Part shown: positions 36,149 through 45,464 of the stretch, one piece after another
How positions within the stretch are numbered: position 1 is the first letter of the stretch
How the letters are laid out: each line of letters starts with the position of its first letter
NCBI RefSeq assembly: GCF_010686655.1
Contig: NZ_JAAGVY010000033.1
Coordinates: forward strand, 1 to 55,230
Origin: Cryomorpha ignava
Lineage (GTDB): Bacteria > Bacteroidota > Bacteroidia > Flavobacteriales_D > Cryomorphaceae
DNA length: 55,230 bases
Reading direction: 5' to 3'
The notes under the pieces: model-generated
What the model saw: only the letters and a program-made list of their open reading frames with translations
The model's database searches: none
Told to the model about the DNA's origin: nothing
Translations under genes and position numbers: made by a program

Positions 36149-37144
36149 TTAGATTGATAAATCGGCTACAACCCTTCCTACGGTCTCTCCTTCCAATATT
36201 TCGTCCATATAAGACGGAATTTTCTCTAACGGAACAATTAACTCCATCGATTCCAGATTTTCCGGTCTCAGATCGCCGGCAAGGCGCTCCCAAATTTTCA
36301 TTCGAATATTGCGCGGTGTTTCCGCCGAATCTACTCCAAGTAGATTAACTCCGTTTAAGATAAATGGAAAAACGGTGGTATGTAGTTCTGAAGATGAAAC
36401 GAGACCACACGCAGCTACACTTCCATTTCTTCCACAACGTTTTAGGAGCGTAGCGAGCGTATTTCCTCCTACGGTATCAATAGCTCCAGCCCAAGCGGGT
36501 GATAGTAGCGGTTTACCCGATTCGTCTGAAACTTCGTCGCGATTAATGCACTTTTTGGCACCAAGTTGTCGCAACCAGGTATAGTGTTCTTGTTTTCCGC
36601 TTGAAGCGATAATACGGTAACCTGCCTTTCGCAGAATGGCAATAGCCATTGAACCTACGCCACCGCTTGCCCCGGTTACCACTATTTCGCCCATATCGGG
36701 GTGCTGTCCGCAAAGTTCCATTTTATGCAATGCCAGAGCTGCGGTATAAGCCGCTGTTCCCATTACCATGGCATCTTTGAGGCTCATAGATTCGGGTAGA
36801 GGCACTACCCACTCGGCAGGTACAGAGATGTATTCAGCAAAACCACCTTTGGTATTCATTCCCAAATCGTAAGAAGTCACAATGACCTTCATGCCTACAG
36901 GCAAATCATCAGTGTTGCTTTCTTCGATGATTCCCGAAGCATCAACTCCCGGCGTATGCGGATATTTTCTGGTAACACCTTTGTTTCCTTTTGCCGAAAG
37001 GGCATCTTTATAATTTAATCCGGCGTAAGCTACTTTTATTAAAATGTCGTTCTCTGGCAGAAACTCGCGCGAAACCGTTTCAATTTGTTTTACAAACTTT
37101 CCTTCAGAGTTTTCGCGAACCACCAGTGCTTTGTAATTTTCCAT
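36149..37144 (-). CDS. YhdH/YhfP-family quinone oxidoreductase (acryloyl-CoA reductase type)
   Basis: A 331-residue zinc-free medium-chain dehydrogenase/reductase. N-terminal catalytic domain with VAYAGLNYKDALSAKGNKG and YPHTPGVDASGI, then the NADPH Rossmann loop VTGASGGVGSMAIAIL, and a C-terminal end VGRVVADLSI typical of YhdH/AcuI, which reduce acryloyl-CoA or quinone-like substrates. The length is standard. The gene is 3 bp downstream of the RidA gene and shares its transcript. Substrate not determinable here. Confidence 0.9.
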   Translation of the reverse strand: MENYKALVVRENSEGKFVKQIETVSREFLPENDILIKVAYAGLNYKDALSAKGNKGVTRKYPHTPGVDASGIIEESNTDDLPVGMKVIVTSYDLGMNTKGGFAEYISVPAEWVVPLPESMSLKDAMVMGTAAYTAALALHKMELCGQHPDMGEIVVTGASGGVGSMAIAILRKAGYRIIASSGKQEHYTWLRQLGAKKCINRDEVSDESGKPLLSPAWAGAIDTVGGNTLATLLKRCGRNGSVAACGLVSSSELHTTVFPFILNGVNLLGVDSAETPRNIRMKIWERLAGDLRPENLESMELIVPLEKIPSYMDEILEGETVGRVVADLSI

Positions 37145-37147
37145 GAC

Positions 37148-37567
37148 TTATTTTATGGTGGCAATGCATTTTAGTTCAATTCCGATAGGGGTTGGCAGGC
37201 TGCAAATCTCCACTGTAGTGCGACACGGCTGATTTTCTGCAAAGTATTCAGCATAGATTTCATTGTAAATCTTAAAGTCGGCTTTCATATTTGTCAAGAA
37301 TACGGTTACATCTACAAGTTCGCCCCACGATGACCCGGACGCTTCCAGAATAAGCCGAACATTTTTAAATACGGAGTGGCACTGCTTTGCAATATCGTAA
37401 GATTCTATATTTCCATTGGCATCAAGTTCAACCCCGGGAATTTTTTTTGTTCCTCGTTCTCTCGGCCCTACGCCACTTAGGAAAAGCAAGTTGCCAACCC
37501 GCCTGGCATGAGGGTATAATCCAACAGGTTCGGGAGCTTTATCAGAATTATATTTTGTATCGGTCAT
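37148..37567 (-). CDS. RidA/YjgF family enamine-imine deaminase
   Basis: 139 residues, typical length. It carries GNLLFLSGVGPRERG, VTVFLTNMKADFKIYNEIYAEYF and the active-site arginine in QPCRTTVEI, closing with GIELKCIATIK. RidA proteins hydrolyse reactive enamine/imine intermediates; this one also resembles the 2-aminomuconate deaminase branch (PHARRVGNLLFLSGVGPRE). It is co-transcribed with the YhdH-like reductase. It diverges from the exonuclease gene. Confidence 0.9.
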   Translation of the reverse strand: MTDTKYNSDKAPEPVGLYPHARRVGNLLFLSGVGPRERGTKKIPGVELDANGNIESYDIAKQCHSVFKNVRLILEASGSSWGELVDVTVFLTNMKADFKIYNEIYAEYFAENQPCRTTVEICSLPTPIGIELKCIATIK

Positions 37568-37665
37568 AAAATCTTGTTTTGATCTGTGAAACTATGAAAA
37601 TGGTTTCAATTGACGGCAATATGGCCAAAAGGAAAACCATTTACACCAATTTCTGTTTGTTAATC

Positions 37666-38691
37666 ATGGCTTTAATCACCTTCTCTTCAAAAGGCATTTA
37701 CTGCAAGCAGGCAGGCATCTACATCGATCCGTGGAAGCCCGTTAAGCGGGCGCTTATCACCCACGCACACGCAGACCATTCGCGACCGGGAATGAAGAGT
37801 TATTTGGCTCATACAGATAGCCTTCCGGTAATGCGCCATCGTCTTGGTGAAGTTGATATTGAAGGAATTGCATATAAAAAGACGATTGATTTAAATGGAG
37901 TAAAAGTTAGTTTTCATCCCGCGGGACATGCTCCCGGCTCTGCTCAAATCAGGCTGGAATATAAAGGTGAAATCTGGGTTATTTCAGGAGATTATAAGCT
38001 GGGTAAAGATGGATTGAGCGCACCTTTCGAGCCGGTTAAATGCAACCATTTCGTTACCGAATCAACTTTTGGACTTCCTATTTATAAGTGGAAACCGCAA
38101 GACGAAATAATGGCCGATATAAATGGCTGGTGGGCTGAAAATAATAGCATGGGATTTGCATCGGTAATGCTTGGCTACTCATTCGGAAAGGCGCAACGCA
38201 TTCTCGCAAATCTGGATCCATCTATTGGAGAAATTTTTGTTCACGGAGCCATTCACAATACAAATCTGGCACTTGAGATGGCTGGTTATTCCTTTCCGGA
38301 AAATACGTATGTAAATAGCGAAGTCGATAAATCAAGGTACAAGGGAGCCATGATTATTGCACCTCCTTCAGCGTTGGGATCTCCGTGGATTCGGCAGTTT
38401 AAACCGTATAAAGTGGCTACCGCTTCGGGTTGGATGGCGCTTCGCGGAGCAAGACGGCGACGTAATGTAGATAAAGGTTTTATTCTTTCAGATCATGCCG
38501 ATTTTGAAGAATTAAATACCGCTGTAGCAGAAACAGGGGCAGAAAATATATTTGTAACCCACGGATATTCTACCGTTTACAGCAAGTGGCTTAGAACTAA
38601 GGGGCTTAATGCAAAGGTTGTTGAAACCGAGTATGAGGGTGAGCTTTCTGAAATTGGAGAATCTGTGAATAAAGAAAAGGAAGGAGAATGA
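37666..38691 (+). CDS. Ligase-associated DNA damage response exonuclease (metallo-beta-lactamase fold)
   Basis: The start is set at ATG 37666 (MALITFSSKGIYCKQAG), because homologues begin close to the KGIYCxQAGxYIDPWKP segment; the frame is open 29 codons further up. The protein is 341 residues. The MBL metal motif HAHADH has ligands H33, H35, D37 and H38; further ligands lie in PAGHAPGSAQ, SGDYKLG and LSDHADFEEL, followed by THGYSTVYSKWL as in the beta-CASP-type nucleases. It overlaps the ligase start by 4 bp (ATGA). This is one half of the repair set whose helicase and PdeM lie at 25832-28908. Confidence 0.9.
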   Translation: MALITFSSKGIYCKQAGIYIDPWKPVKRALITHAHADHSRPGMKSYLAHTDSLPVMRHRLGEVDIEGIAYKKTIDLNGVKVSFHPAGHAPGSAQIRLEYKGEIWVISGDYKLGKDGLSAPFEPVKCNHFVTESTFGLPIYKWKPQDEIMADINGWWAENNSMGFASVMLGYSFGKAQRILANLDPSIGEIFVHGAIHNTNLALEMAGYSFPENTYVNSEVDKSRYKGAMIIAPPSALGSPWIRQFKPYKVATASGWMALRGARRRRNVDKGFILSDHADFEELNTAVAETGAENIFVTHGYSTVYSKWLRTKGLNAKVVETEYEGELSEIGESVNKEKEGE

Positions 38692-40283
38692 AAGATTTTG
38701 CATCGCTTATTACAGCCCTTGACTCTACTACCAAAACCAATGAAAAGCTGGCTGCTGTTGTGGCCTATCTCAATAGTGCTTCAGATTCTGACAAACTTTG
38801 GTGCGTGGCGCTCCTTACGGGGAAAAGACCGCGCCGGCCGGTTAAAACTTCCTTCCTACGAGTTTGGTCGGCAGAGCTGGCGGAGTTGCCGCTTTGGCTT
38901 TTGGAAGAATCTTATTTTGTGGTTGGCGATTTGGCGGAAACGGTAACGCTTATTCTTCCACCGCCCGCCGCCGCCAATGAAAAATCGCTTACAGAAAGAA
39001 TGCAAGAGCTGGGCACATTGCGCCAGCTGGAAGAAGCAGAGGTAAGGGAATACATTGTAAATGCGTGGATGGAAATGAATAGCGATGAACGCTTCGTTTT
39101 CAATAAGCTTATTACCGGTGGTTTTCGAATTGGAGTTTCGCAAAAACTGATGGTGCGCGCACTTGCCACCCACCTTGGAGAAGATGAGAACAAGCTTGCG
39201 CATCGACTAATGGGAAACTGGAAAGCATCAGAAACCAATTTTTACGATTTGCTTGTTTCGTCAGATGGAAATGAAAATTTGTCGCGACCCTATCCGTTTT
39301 ATCTCGCCTATCCGCTCGAAGAGGCTCCCGAAAATCTGGGTAATGCAAGCGATTGGCAAATAGAATATAAATGGGATGGAATACGGGGCCAGCTCATTAA
39401 GCGCGAAGGCGAAGTGTACGTCTGGAGTCGGGGCGAAGAGCTCGTAACAGATCAGTTTCCCGAATTGGTAGAACTCGGAAGAGCCCTTCCAAAAGATTGT
39501 GTAATCGATGGTGAAATAACTGCATACAAAGACGATGCGCCCTTGCCGTTTACCTTTTTGCAAAAGCGTCTTGGACGAAAAAAAGTGGGCAAGGCAATCT
39601 TAAAAGAATCGCCGGTAAAATTGATTGCATACGATTTATTGGAATTGGAGGGACGGGATTTGCGGGAAACGCCGATGGAAGAAAGATCTGAACTGTTGCA
39701 CAAACTCGTTGCAGAAACCGTTTCAGATCGGGTCTTGCTATCAGAGCCTTTCGAAATGTCAACATGGAAAGAGGCCGCAGCAAAAAGGGATGTGAGCCGG
39801 GAGAACTTTGCGGAAGGTCTTATGCTAAAGCGAAAATCGAGTGTTTACAAAGTGGGCCGCAAGCGCGGCGACTGGTGGAAGTGGAAGGTTGATCCGTTAA
39901 GTATCGATGCAGTAATGATTTACGCCATGCGCGGTCACGGTAGGCGGGCAAATCTCTATACCGATTATACTTTTGCCGTTTGGGATGGGCCTGATTTGGT
40001 TCCATTCGCGAAAGCGTATAGCGGACTTACTGATAAAGAGATAAACAAGATTGACCATTTCGTGAAGAAAAACACGATTGAAAGGTTTGGCCCTGTGCGC
40101 AGTGTAAAGGCAGATCTTGTTTTTGAAATAGGCTTTGAAGGAATTGCACCCAGCTCGCGGCATAAATCGGGTATAGCTTTACGCTTTCCGCGAATATTGC
40201 GGCAGCGAGAAGATAAAAAACCCGAAGAAGCCAATACGCTGCAAGACTTACAGGCTATTCTGGAGCAATTTACAAGCGTTTAA
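38688..40283 (+). CDS. ATP-dependent DNA ligase
   Basis: 531 residues. N-terminal DNA-binding domain (about 1-200), then the nucleotidyltransferase core with adenylation lysine K228 in IEYKWDGIRGQ, motif III VIDGEITAY, motif IV EGLMLKRKSSVYKVGRKRGDWWKWK and the C-terminal OB-fold including GHGRRANLYTDYTFAVWDG. It seals nicks using ATP, in addition to the housekeeping NAD-dependent ligase normally present. It overlaps the exonuclease gene by 4 bp, indicating coupled translation. Its stop overlaps the convergent gene at 40280 by a few bases. Confidence 0.93.
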   Translation: MKDFASLITALDSTTKTNEKLAAVVAYLNSASDSDKLWCVALLTGKRPRRPVKTSFLRVWSAELAELPLWLLEESYFVVGDLAETVTLILPPPAAANEKSLTERMQELGTLRQLEEAEVREYIVNAWMEMNSDERFVFNKLITGGFRIGVSQKLMVRALATHLGEDENKLAHRLMGNWKASETNFYDLLVSSDGNENLSRPYPFYLAYPLEEAPENLGNASDWQIEYKWDGIRGQLIKREGEVYVWSRGEELVTDQFPELVELGRALPKDCVIDGEITAYKDDAPLPFTFLQKRLGRKKVGKAILKESPVKLIAYDLLELEGRDLRETPMEERSELLHKLVAETVSDRVLLSEPFEMSTWKEAAAKRDVSRENFAEGLMLKRKSSVYKVGRKRGDWWKWKVDPLSIDAVMIYAMRGHGRRANLYTDYTFAVWDGPDLVPFAKAYSGLTDKEINKIDHFVKKNTIERFGPVRSVKADLVFEIGFEGIAPSSRHKSGIALRFPRILRQREDKKPEEANTLQDLQAILEQFTSV

Positions 40284-40663
40284 TCAGAGGTGGTTTTGGG
40301 TTGGAAATTTAGAAGAATCAAACCCAAAAGGAAAAGTCCGAAAGAGGTAAAAATGAAATACCAGGCATAAGGCAGATTTTGGAAATTGACAAATACCGCA
40401 GCAATCAAAACCACTTTCCCAAAAAAATAGGCGTATTCAAATAAAGCACGGCGGTCTTTTGAAATGAAGCGTATCAGCGTAATTCCGAGAAGGATGGCAA
40501 GTCCGATTAGCAATGATAATCCTGTAAACGGCCAATGAGCAAAATCGGCAAAGTACCAATAGGCAAAGAAGACGAACGAGAATCCGTAGAGCACGCTGAC
40601 CAATCTGGAATACCTGTCGGTTTTTGTTTTGTAATCGAGTATTTCGTCGGTTTCTTCGCTCAT
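40280..40663 (-). CDS. Small four-helix membrane protein, unknown
   Basis: 127 residues. After a soluble N-terminus (MSEETDEILDYKTKTDRYSR), four hydrophobic segments are visible (about residues 22-40, 46-63, 78-92, 98-117). No catalytic motif. It is convergent with the ligase, with a 4-bp overlap of the two 3' ends. Function unknown. Confidence 0.7.
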   Translation of the reverse strand: MSEETDEILDYKTKTDRYSRLVSVLYGFSFVFFAYWYFADFAHWPFTGLSLLIGLAILLGITLIRFISKDRRALFEYAYFFGKVVLIAAVFVNFQNLPYAWYFIFTSFGLFLLGLILLNFQPKTTSD

Positions 40664-40766
40664 TGTTGTGATTAACGAATTTCGGTGAAATTAGTTGTAG
40701 ATATTTACAAACTCATAAGAGAAGTTGAATTTTAACTCTATCTCTGCAATTGGATCTTCGCTATAG

Positions 40767-40792
40767 GCTGCGCGGGGTATCGCCCCCGCAGC
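40767..40792. repeat. GC-rich hairpin in the 40664-40974 gap
   Basis: An 11-bp stem with one mismatch (GCTGCGCGGGG / CCCCCGCAGC side) around TATCG. The 311-bp gap is otherwise featureless; this and a nearby AGCGGCAGGG stretch look like repeat debris. It could be a REP-type element but matches nothing else in the window exactly. Confidence 0.4.
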
Positions 40793-40952
40793 ATACTTCT
40801 TTATTACCCGAAATTTAATCATTGCTTGAACTTTAGCTTACGGCATTATTTTAGCGGCAGGGTTGATACTCTGCGGAGCGGGATTTATTAAAGACTTTCG
40901 CTACGCTACAAAGTTCTAAATACATTCCAGAGTGTTTTGAATTTATATTTCT

Positions 40953-40960
40953 TAAATTTG
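40953..40960 (+). promoter_or_regulatory. -7 element TAAATTTG of the toxin-antitoxin pair
   Basis: A perfect TAnnTTTG box 14 bp before the antitoxin ATG at 40975; no clear -33 TTG at normal spacing. Confidence 0.55.
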
Positions 40961-40974
40961 ATTAACATCAAGCA

Positions 40975-41217
40975 ATGAGAATGGATTTGTCAAGTCAAAT
41001 AAAAAACAGCTTAATAGCTCGTATTAAGAATTCTAATGACATAGATTTTTTAAAGGCCTTGCAAACAATTTTCGAGACATCAGAGCAAGGTTTGTATGAG
41101 TTGTCGCCGGAACAAGAGGAGGCAATAGCAGAGAGCCGAAAGCAAATAGAGAACGGTGAATTTGAAGAAAATGATACGGTAATCTCTGAAATGCGTGAAT
41201 GGCTAAAAGGAAAGTAA
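40975..41217 (+). CDS. Antitoxin of a RelE/ParE-type pair
   Basis: 80 residues, with the internal ATG 40981 (MDLSSQIKNSL) as an alternative start. The C-terminal half SPEQEEAIAESRKQIENGEF followed by MREWLKGK is typical of the small antitoxins that precede ParE-like toxins in Bacteroidota. It overlaps the toxin start by 19 bp, as such pairs often do. The antitoxin should bind and neutralise the toxin and repress the shared promoter. Confidence 0.75.
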   Translation: MRMDLSSQIKNSLIARIKNSNDIDFLKALQTIFETSEQGLYELSPEQEEAIAESRKQIENGEFEENDTVISEMREWLKGK

Positions 41218-41495
41218 ACTGGAGTACGCGAGCCAAGCGTGAGTTAAATAGAGCCCTTGCGTTTTATACCGGCCGAAATGGTAACTCGGAATATAGTCTT
41301 CAAATTCTTGATGGACTTGAAGACTTAACAAAAACTCTTTCAAGAAGTCATTTTATCGGAAGACTGGCAAGTGATAGAGTAACTCGAGTAATACCGTTTA
41401 AGGTGTTTTTGGTTTTTTATCAAGTCCAGTCCAAATAAATTGAAATTTTGGCTTTTTGGGATAATAGACAAGATCAAGAAACAATTGGTTTATAA
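41199..41495 (+). pseudogene. RelE/ParE-type toxin, truncated by an in-frame stop
   Basis: The reading frame MAKRKVNWSTRAKRELNRAL, typical for a ParE-like toxin, runs to a TAA at 41436-41438 after VFLVFYQVQSK (79 residues). The same frame continues without interruption for 18 more codons, IEILAFWDNRQDQETIGL, to TAA at 41493-41495. This restores the usual W-D-x-R ending and a length of about 98. An AAA-to-TAA type change therefore probably removed the last strand. The antitoxin upstream is intact, consistent with a decayed toxin. Confidence 0.78.
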
Positions 41496-41693
41496 ATAAG
41501 CCGTTGCACGAATTGTTTAAAACCAAGTTCAATTGAAAGCCCAGCCTAAGCGAGGCATCCCTCGATTATTTGAAATCTTATTAAAATGTTAATCCACTTA
41601 GTTATGCAAGTGTGGCTTTTTACTTTTTTGCATGCACAAATGACTTCACCTTGATTTGATACTCACTTTTCGCAAATAATGAATATTTATTTC

Positions 41694-41740
41694 CCGGCGA
41701 GACGCCGGAGTAGGCGTCCCCAAACTTAAGCTTGGCGACT
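41694..41740. repeat. REP-like palindrome, second copy
   Basis: CCGGCG/CGCCGG with an AGA loop (41694-41708), followed by CCCCAAACTTAAGCTTGGCG and ACTGCG. This matches the unit at 6355-6405 in order and spacing. It lies in the 325-bp gap between the toxin remnant and sdhB, which holds no gene I can support. Confidence 0.75.
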
Positions 41741-41755
41741 GCGGTGAGCATAAAA

Positions 41756-41779
41756 AAAGCTCTGCCTCGGCAGAGCTTT
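41756..41779 (-). terminator. sdh operon terminator
   Basis: A perfect 11-bp stem AAAGCTCTGCC/GGCAGAGCTTT with a minimal loop and a T run on the minus strand, 41 bp after the sdhB stop. Confidence 0.85.
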
Positions 41780-41820
41780 AAATATTAAAAACTTGATATA
41801 TTCCGAAAAATAATCCTCAA

Positions 41821-42573
41821 TTAATCCACCGGATTCAATTTTGCCTTCATATACTCTCTATTTAAGCGGGTAATGTTTCCAAGAGAAATTCCTTTGGGAC
41901 ATTCGGCTTCACAGGCTCCCGTTACAGTGCAGTTTCCAAAACCTTCCTTATCCATTTGCTCTACCATGTTGAGGGCGCGCACATTGGCCTCTACTTCACC
42001 TTGTGGCAATAGTGCCAGTTGCGATACTTTTGCCGAAACAAAAAGCATGGCCGAGGCATTTCTGCAAGCTGCAACACAGGCTCCACATCCAATACAGGTC
42101 GCTGCGTCAAAAGCGCTGTCTGCATCGTCTTTTGGCACGGGTGTAGCATTTGCATCGATGGTATTTCCGCTTGTATTTACAGAAATGTAACCTCCCGCTT
42201 GAATAATTCTATCAAAGGCAGTTCTGTCAACCACCAAATCTTTGATTACCGGAAAAGCTTTAGCTCTCCACGGTTCTATATATATTGTTTCGCCATCTTT
42301 AAATGAGCGCATATGAAGCTGGCAGGCAGTAGTGAGTTTTTGCGGCCCGTGAGGTTCTCCATTTATATACAAGCTACAGCTTCCGCAAATTCCTTCACGA
42401 CAGTCGTGGTCAAATTCAACAGGCTCTTCGCCCTTTTTTATGAGGGTTTCATTGAGCACATCGAGCATTTCCAAAAAGGACATGTCGCTGCTTACATCCG
42501 AAATATCGTAATCAACCATCTTTCCTTCGGCGGCGGCATTTTTTTGACGCCAGATTTTCAATTTCAATTTCAT
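41821..42573 (-). CDS. sdhB: Succinate dehydrogenase/fumarate reductase iron-sulfur subunit
   Basis: 250 residues. The 2Fe-2S ligands are C58, C63, C66 and C84 (CREGICGSC and TTAC). The two other clusters use [11 protein letters not shown] (C160-C170) and C215, C221, C225 near [13 protein letters not shown]. It transfers electrons from the SdhA flavin to quinone via SdhC. It is last in the sdhCAB operon, 24 bp after sdhA, with a terminator downstream. Confidence 0.95.
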   Translation of the reverse strand: MKLKLKIWRQKNAAAEGKMVDYDISDVSSDMSFLEMLDVLNETLIKKGEEPVEFDHDCREGICGSCSLYINGEPHGPQKLTTACQLHMRSFKDGETIYIEPWRAKAFPVIKDLVVDRTAFDRIIQAGGYISVNTSGNTIDANATPVPKDDADSAFDAATCIGCGACVAACRNASAMLFVSAKVSQLALLPQGEVEANVRALNMVEQMDKEGFGNCTVTGACEAECPKGISLGNITRLNREYMKAKLNPVD

Positions 42574-42597
42574 AATCTTATCGTATTGGCCGTTGGT

Positions 42598-44601
42598 TTA
42601 TTTATAACTTCTTGTTTTAACTTCAATTGCTTCATACTCCAGGTTTTCTTTGTGGAGTATTTCTGTTCCGGGATCTCCGGTATATTCGTAAGCACTTACG
42701 TACATAAAGTTTTCGTCATCACGCAAGGCCTCACCTTCTTCAGTTTGGTATTCTTCTCTAAAGTGGCCACCGCATGATTCCTCTCTATCAAGCGCATCTT
42801 TACACATGAGCTCACCTAGCTCGAGAAAGTCGGCTACACGGCCTGCTTTTTCGAGTTCAGAATTGTACTCATTCAGCTGGCCGGGTACACGTACATCCTT
42901 CCAGAAGTCTTCGCGAATAGCGCGAATTTCTGCCATGGCTGATCTCAAATCCACCGCATTCCGGCTCATCCCACATTTGTTCCACATAATCAGACCCAGC
43001 TTTCTGTGAAAATGGTCAACCGTTTTAGTTCCCTGAATGCTCAACAGTTTTTCGAGAGTTGCTTTCACTTCTTTTTCAGCGGCATCAAATTCAGGGCTTT
43101 CTGTTGAGATGGGCCCTGTTCTAATATCTTCGGAAAGATAATCGCCTATAGTGTAAGGGAGTACAAAGTATCCATCAGCAAGACCCTGCATTAGAGCAGA
43201 AGCTCCAAGTCTGTTGGCTCCGTGATCGCTAAAATTGGCTTCTCCCATGGCAAAACAACCGGGAACGGTGGTCATAAGGTTATAATCTACCCAAACTCCC
43301 CCCATGGTGTAATGCACAGCCGGGTAAATCATCATTGGCGTTTCATATGGATTGTCGTCCGTAATCTTCTGGTACATCTCAAAGAGGTTTCCGTATTTTG
43401 ATTCCACCACTTGCTTACCGTATTTGATAATTTCTTCTTTCGACGGATTTTCCAATCCGTGTATATGCGCTTCCGTTTTACCATAGCGCTCTATGGCAGA
43501 TGCGAAATCGAGAAATACAGCTTCGCCGGTTTTATTTACTCCGTATCCTGCATCGCAGCGCTCTTTGGCTGCTCGTGAGGCAACATCACGTGGTACGAGA
43601 TTTCCAAATGAAGGATAACGTCGCTCGAGATAATAATCGCGATCTTCGGCTTTAATATCTACCGGTTTAAGGGTTTTATTTCGAACGGCTTCAGCGTCTT
43701 CTTTTTTCTTGGGAACCCAGATGCGTCCGTCATTTCTCAAAGACTCTGACATCAGCGTAAGCTTAGACTGATGATCGCCTGATACAGGAATACATGTAGG
43801 GTGAATTTGGGTATAACAAGGATTCGCGAAATACGCCCCTTTTTTATGTGTTTTCCATGCTGCTGTGGCATTCGACCCCATAGCATTTGTAGAAAGATAA
43901 AACACGTTTCCATACCCGCCGCTGCAAATTACAACCGCATGGGCACTGTGTTTTTCAATTTTACCGGTAATCAAATTTCGTGCAATTATACCGCGGGCTT
44001 TTCCGTCAACAATTACCAAATCGAGCATTTCGTGGCGATTGTACATGGTGATTTTACCTTTGGATATTTGGCGTGACATAGCCGAATATGCCCCAAGCAA
44101 AAGTTGCTGTCCGGTTTGACCTTTCGCATAAAAGGTACGCGATACTTGCACACCTCCAAAAGAGCGGTTGTCAAGCAATCCACCATATTCGCGGGCAAAA
44201 GGAACACCCTGCGCTACGCACTGATCTATAATGCTTGAAGAAACTTCAGCAAGACGATAAACGTTTGATTCGCGCGAGCGGTAATCGCCCCCTTTCACCG
44301 TATCGTGAAAAAGGCGGTAATTGCTATCGCCGTCGTTTTGATAATTTTTTGCTGCATTGATACCACCTTGCGCAGCAATACTGTGCGCACGACGTGGTGA
44401 ATCCTGAAAGCAGTATGACTTTACGTTATAACCCATTTCTGCAAGAGAGGCGGCTGCCGAGGCCCCAGCAAGGCCGGTCCCCACCACAATTACATCAATA
44501 GACCTTTTATTGGCAGGATTTACCAAACGGATGTTATTCTTGTGATTCGTCCATTTTTGATCAATGGAACCTTCAGGAACTTGTGCATCTAACTTTGTCA
44601 T
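42598..44601 (-). CDS. sdhA: Succinate dehydrogenase flavoprotein subunit
   Basis: 667 residues from ATG 44601 ([13 protein letters not shown]); the frame extends further up but into the sdhC end region. It has the FAD-binding Rossmann loop [19 protein letters not shown], the flavin-linked histidine context [20 protein letters not shown], and active-site [14 protein letters not shown]. It oxidises succinate to fumarate (or the reverse) on the cytoplasmic face. The large size and the three-gene order match the Bacteroidota b-type (SdhC cytochrome b) enzyme. Confidence 0.95.
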   Translation of the reverse strand: MTKLDAQVPEGSIDQKWTNHKNNIRLVNPANKRSIDVIVVGTGLAGASAAASLAEMGYNVKSYCFQDSPRRAHSIAAQGGINAAKNYQNDGDSNYRLFHDTVKGGDYRSRESNVYRLAEVSSSIIDQCVAQGVPFAREYGGLLDNRSFGGVQVSRTFYAKGQTGQQLLLGAYSAMSRQISKGKITMYNRHEMLDLVIVDGKARGIIARNLITGKIEKHSAHAVVICSGGYGNVFYLSTNAMGSNATAAWKTHKKGAYFANPCYTQIHPTCIPVSGDHQSKLTLMSESLRNDGRIWVPKKKEDAEAVRNKTLKPVDIKAEDRDYYLERRYPSFGNLVPRDVASRAAKERCDAGYGVNKTGEAVFLDFASAIERYGKTEAHIHGLENPSKEEIIKYGKQVVESKYGNLFEMYQKITDDNPYETPMMIYPAVHYTMGGVWVDYNLMTTVPGCFAMGEANFSDHGANRLGASALMQGLADGYFVLPYTIGDYLSEDIRTGPISTESPEFDAAEKEVKATLEKLLSIQGTKTVDHFHRKLGLIMWNKCGMSRNAVDLRSAMAEIRAIREDFWKDVRVPGQLNEYNSELEKAGRVADFLELGELMCKDALDREESCGGHFREEYQTEEGEALRDDENFMYVSAYEYTGDPGTEILHKENLEYEAIEVKTRSYK

Positions 44602-44614
44602 CTTTCTAAATTCT

Positions 44615-45301
44615 TTAATGAGTAAGGTGGATATAGACAGGGATAATGGCAAAAAGCAATGGGATTAGCATTGCGAAAATATATCCTACAATTATAATTG
44701 CTTTTTTAAGCTTATCGGTTCTCAAACCAAGCGATTGAAATGCTGATTGGAAACCATGGCTTAGGTGAAGTGCTATGGCAACCATTGCAACCACATAACC
44801 TATTGTATAAAGTAATCCAAAAGTACCATCGGTAAAAGCCGTGATGGTTACCGTGTATAAATCTTTGTTGCCTGCGCTGTCAACACCAATTGGCCCCCAA
44901 TGCATTACATACCAAAACTGGCGCATATGAAGAATAATAAAAACGAGAATAATCGTTCCGAGCAAAGCCATATTTCGCGATGTCCAAAGCGAATTTTCTG
45001 ATGGTTTAGAATAGGCATAGTTCTTAGGTCTGGCTTTTCTATTTTGAACAGTAAGCACGAATCCATCTATGGCATGAAATAAGATACTGATATAAGTAAG
45101 GTAGCTCAAAATCATAACCACAGGATTAGAAGTCATAAACTTGGCGTACTCATTAAACTGGAGCAGCCCCTCTTCGCCACTTATTAATAATTGAAGATTT
45201 CCCGCAAGGTGGCCTACTAAAAATAAACACAGGAAAAGTCCGGTAGCCGCCATCCAATATTTCTTGGCGAGGCTTGATTGAATTAATGCAGAATTGCTCA
45301 T
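44615..45301 (-). CDS. sdhC: Succinate dehydrogenase cytochrome b subunit
   Basis: A 228-residue membrane protein with five hydrophobic segments. It starts [33 protein letters not shown], characteristic of the single-subunit diheme cytochrome b558 type; histidines for heme are visible in [25 protein letters not shown] and LHLSHGF. It anchors SdhAB and reacts with menaquinone. First gene of the operon. Confidence 0.94.
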   Translation of the reverse strand: MSNSALIQSSLAKKYWMAATGLFLCLFLVGHLAGNLQLLISGEEGLLQFNEYAKFMTSNPVVMILSYLTYISILFHAIDGFVLTVQNRKARPKNYAYSKPSENSLWTSRNMALLGTIILVFIILHMRQFWYVMHWGPIGVDSAGNKDLYTVTITAFTDGTFGLLYTIGYVVAMVAIALHLSHGFQSAFQSLGLRTDKLKKAIIIVGYIFAMLIPLLFAIIPVYIHLTH

Positions 45302-45333
45302 TAATTTATAGATTCAAGATGTTAAATGTTTGA

Positions 45334-45341
45334 CAAAGGTA
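45334..45341 (-). promoter_or_regulatory. sdhCAB -7 element TACCTTTG
   Basis: A perfect TAnnTTTG box on the minus strand, 32 bp upstream of the sdhC ATG at 45301. It diverges from the pepP promoter. Confidence 0.65.
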
Positions 45342-45438
45342 AGTGAGGAATGATTAATAACCAGTTTTTCTATTTATTTAAACCCATTCTAAGCAAAGAT
45401 GTTTTGAAAATATGGGTTTTAGCTTCTATCTGAAACTG

Positions 45439-45446
45439 TACCTTTG
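45439..45446 (+). promoter_or_regulatory. Aminopeptidase P gene -7 element TACCTTTG
   Basis: A perfect box 18 bp before ATG 45465; the same box drives sdhC on the other strand. A TTTT stands at the -33 position rather than TTG. Confidence 0.65.
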
Positions 45447-45464
45447 TATTTTAAAACTAAAACT

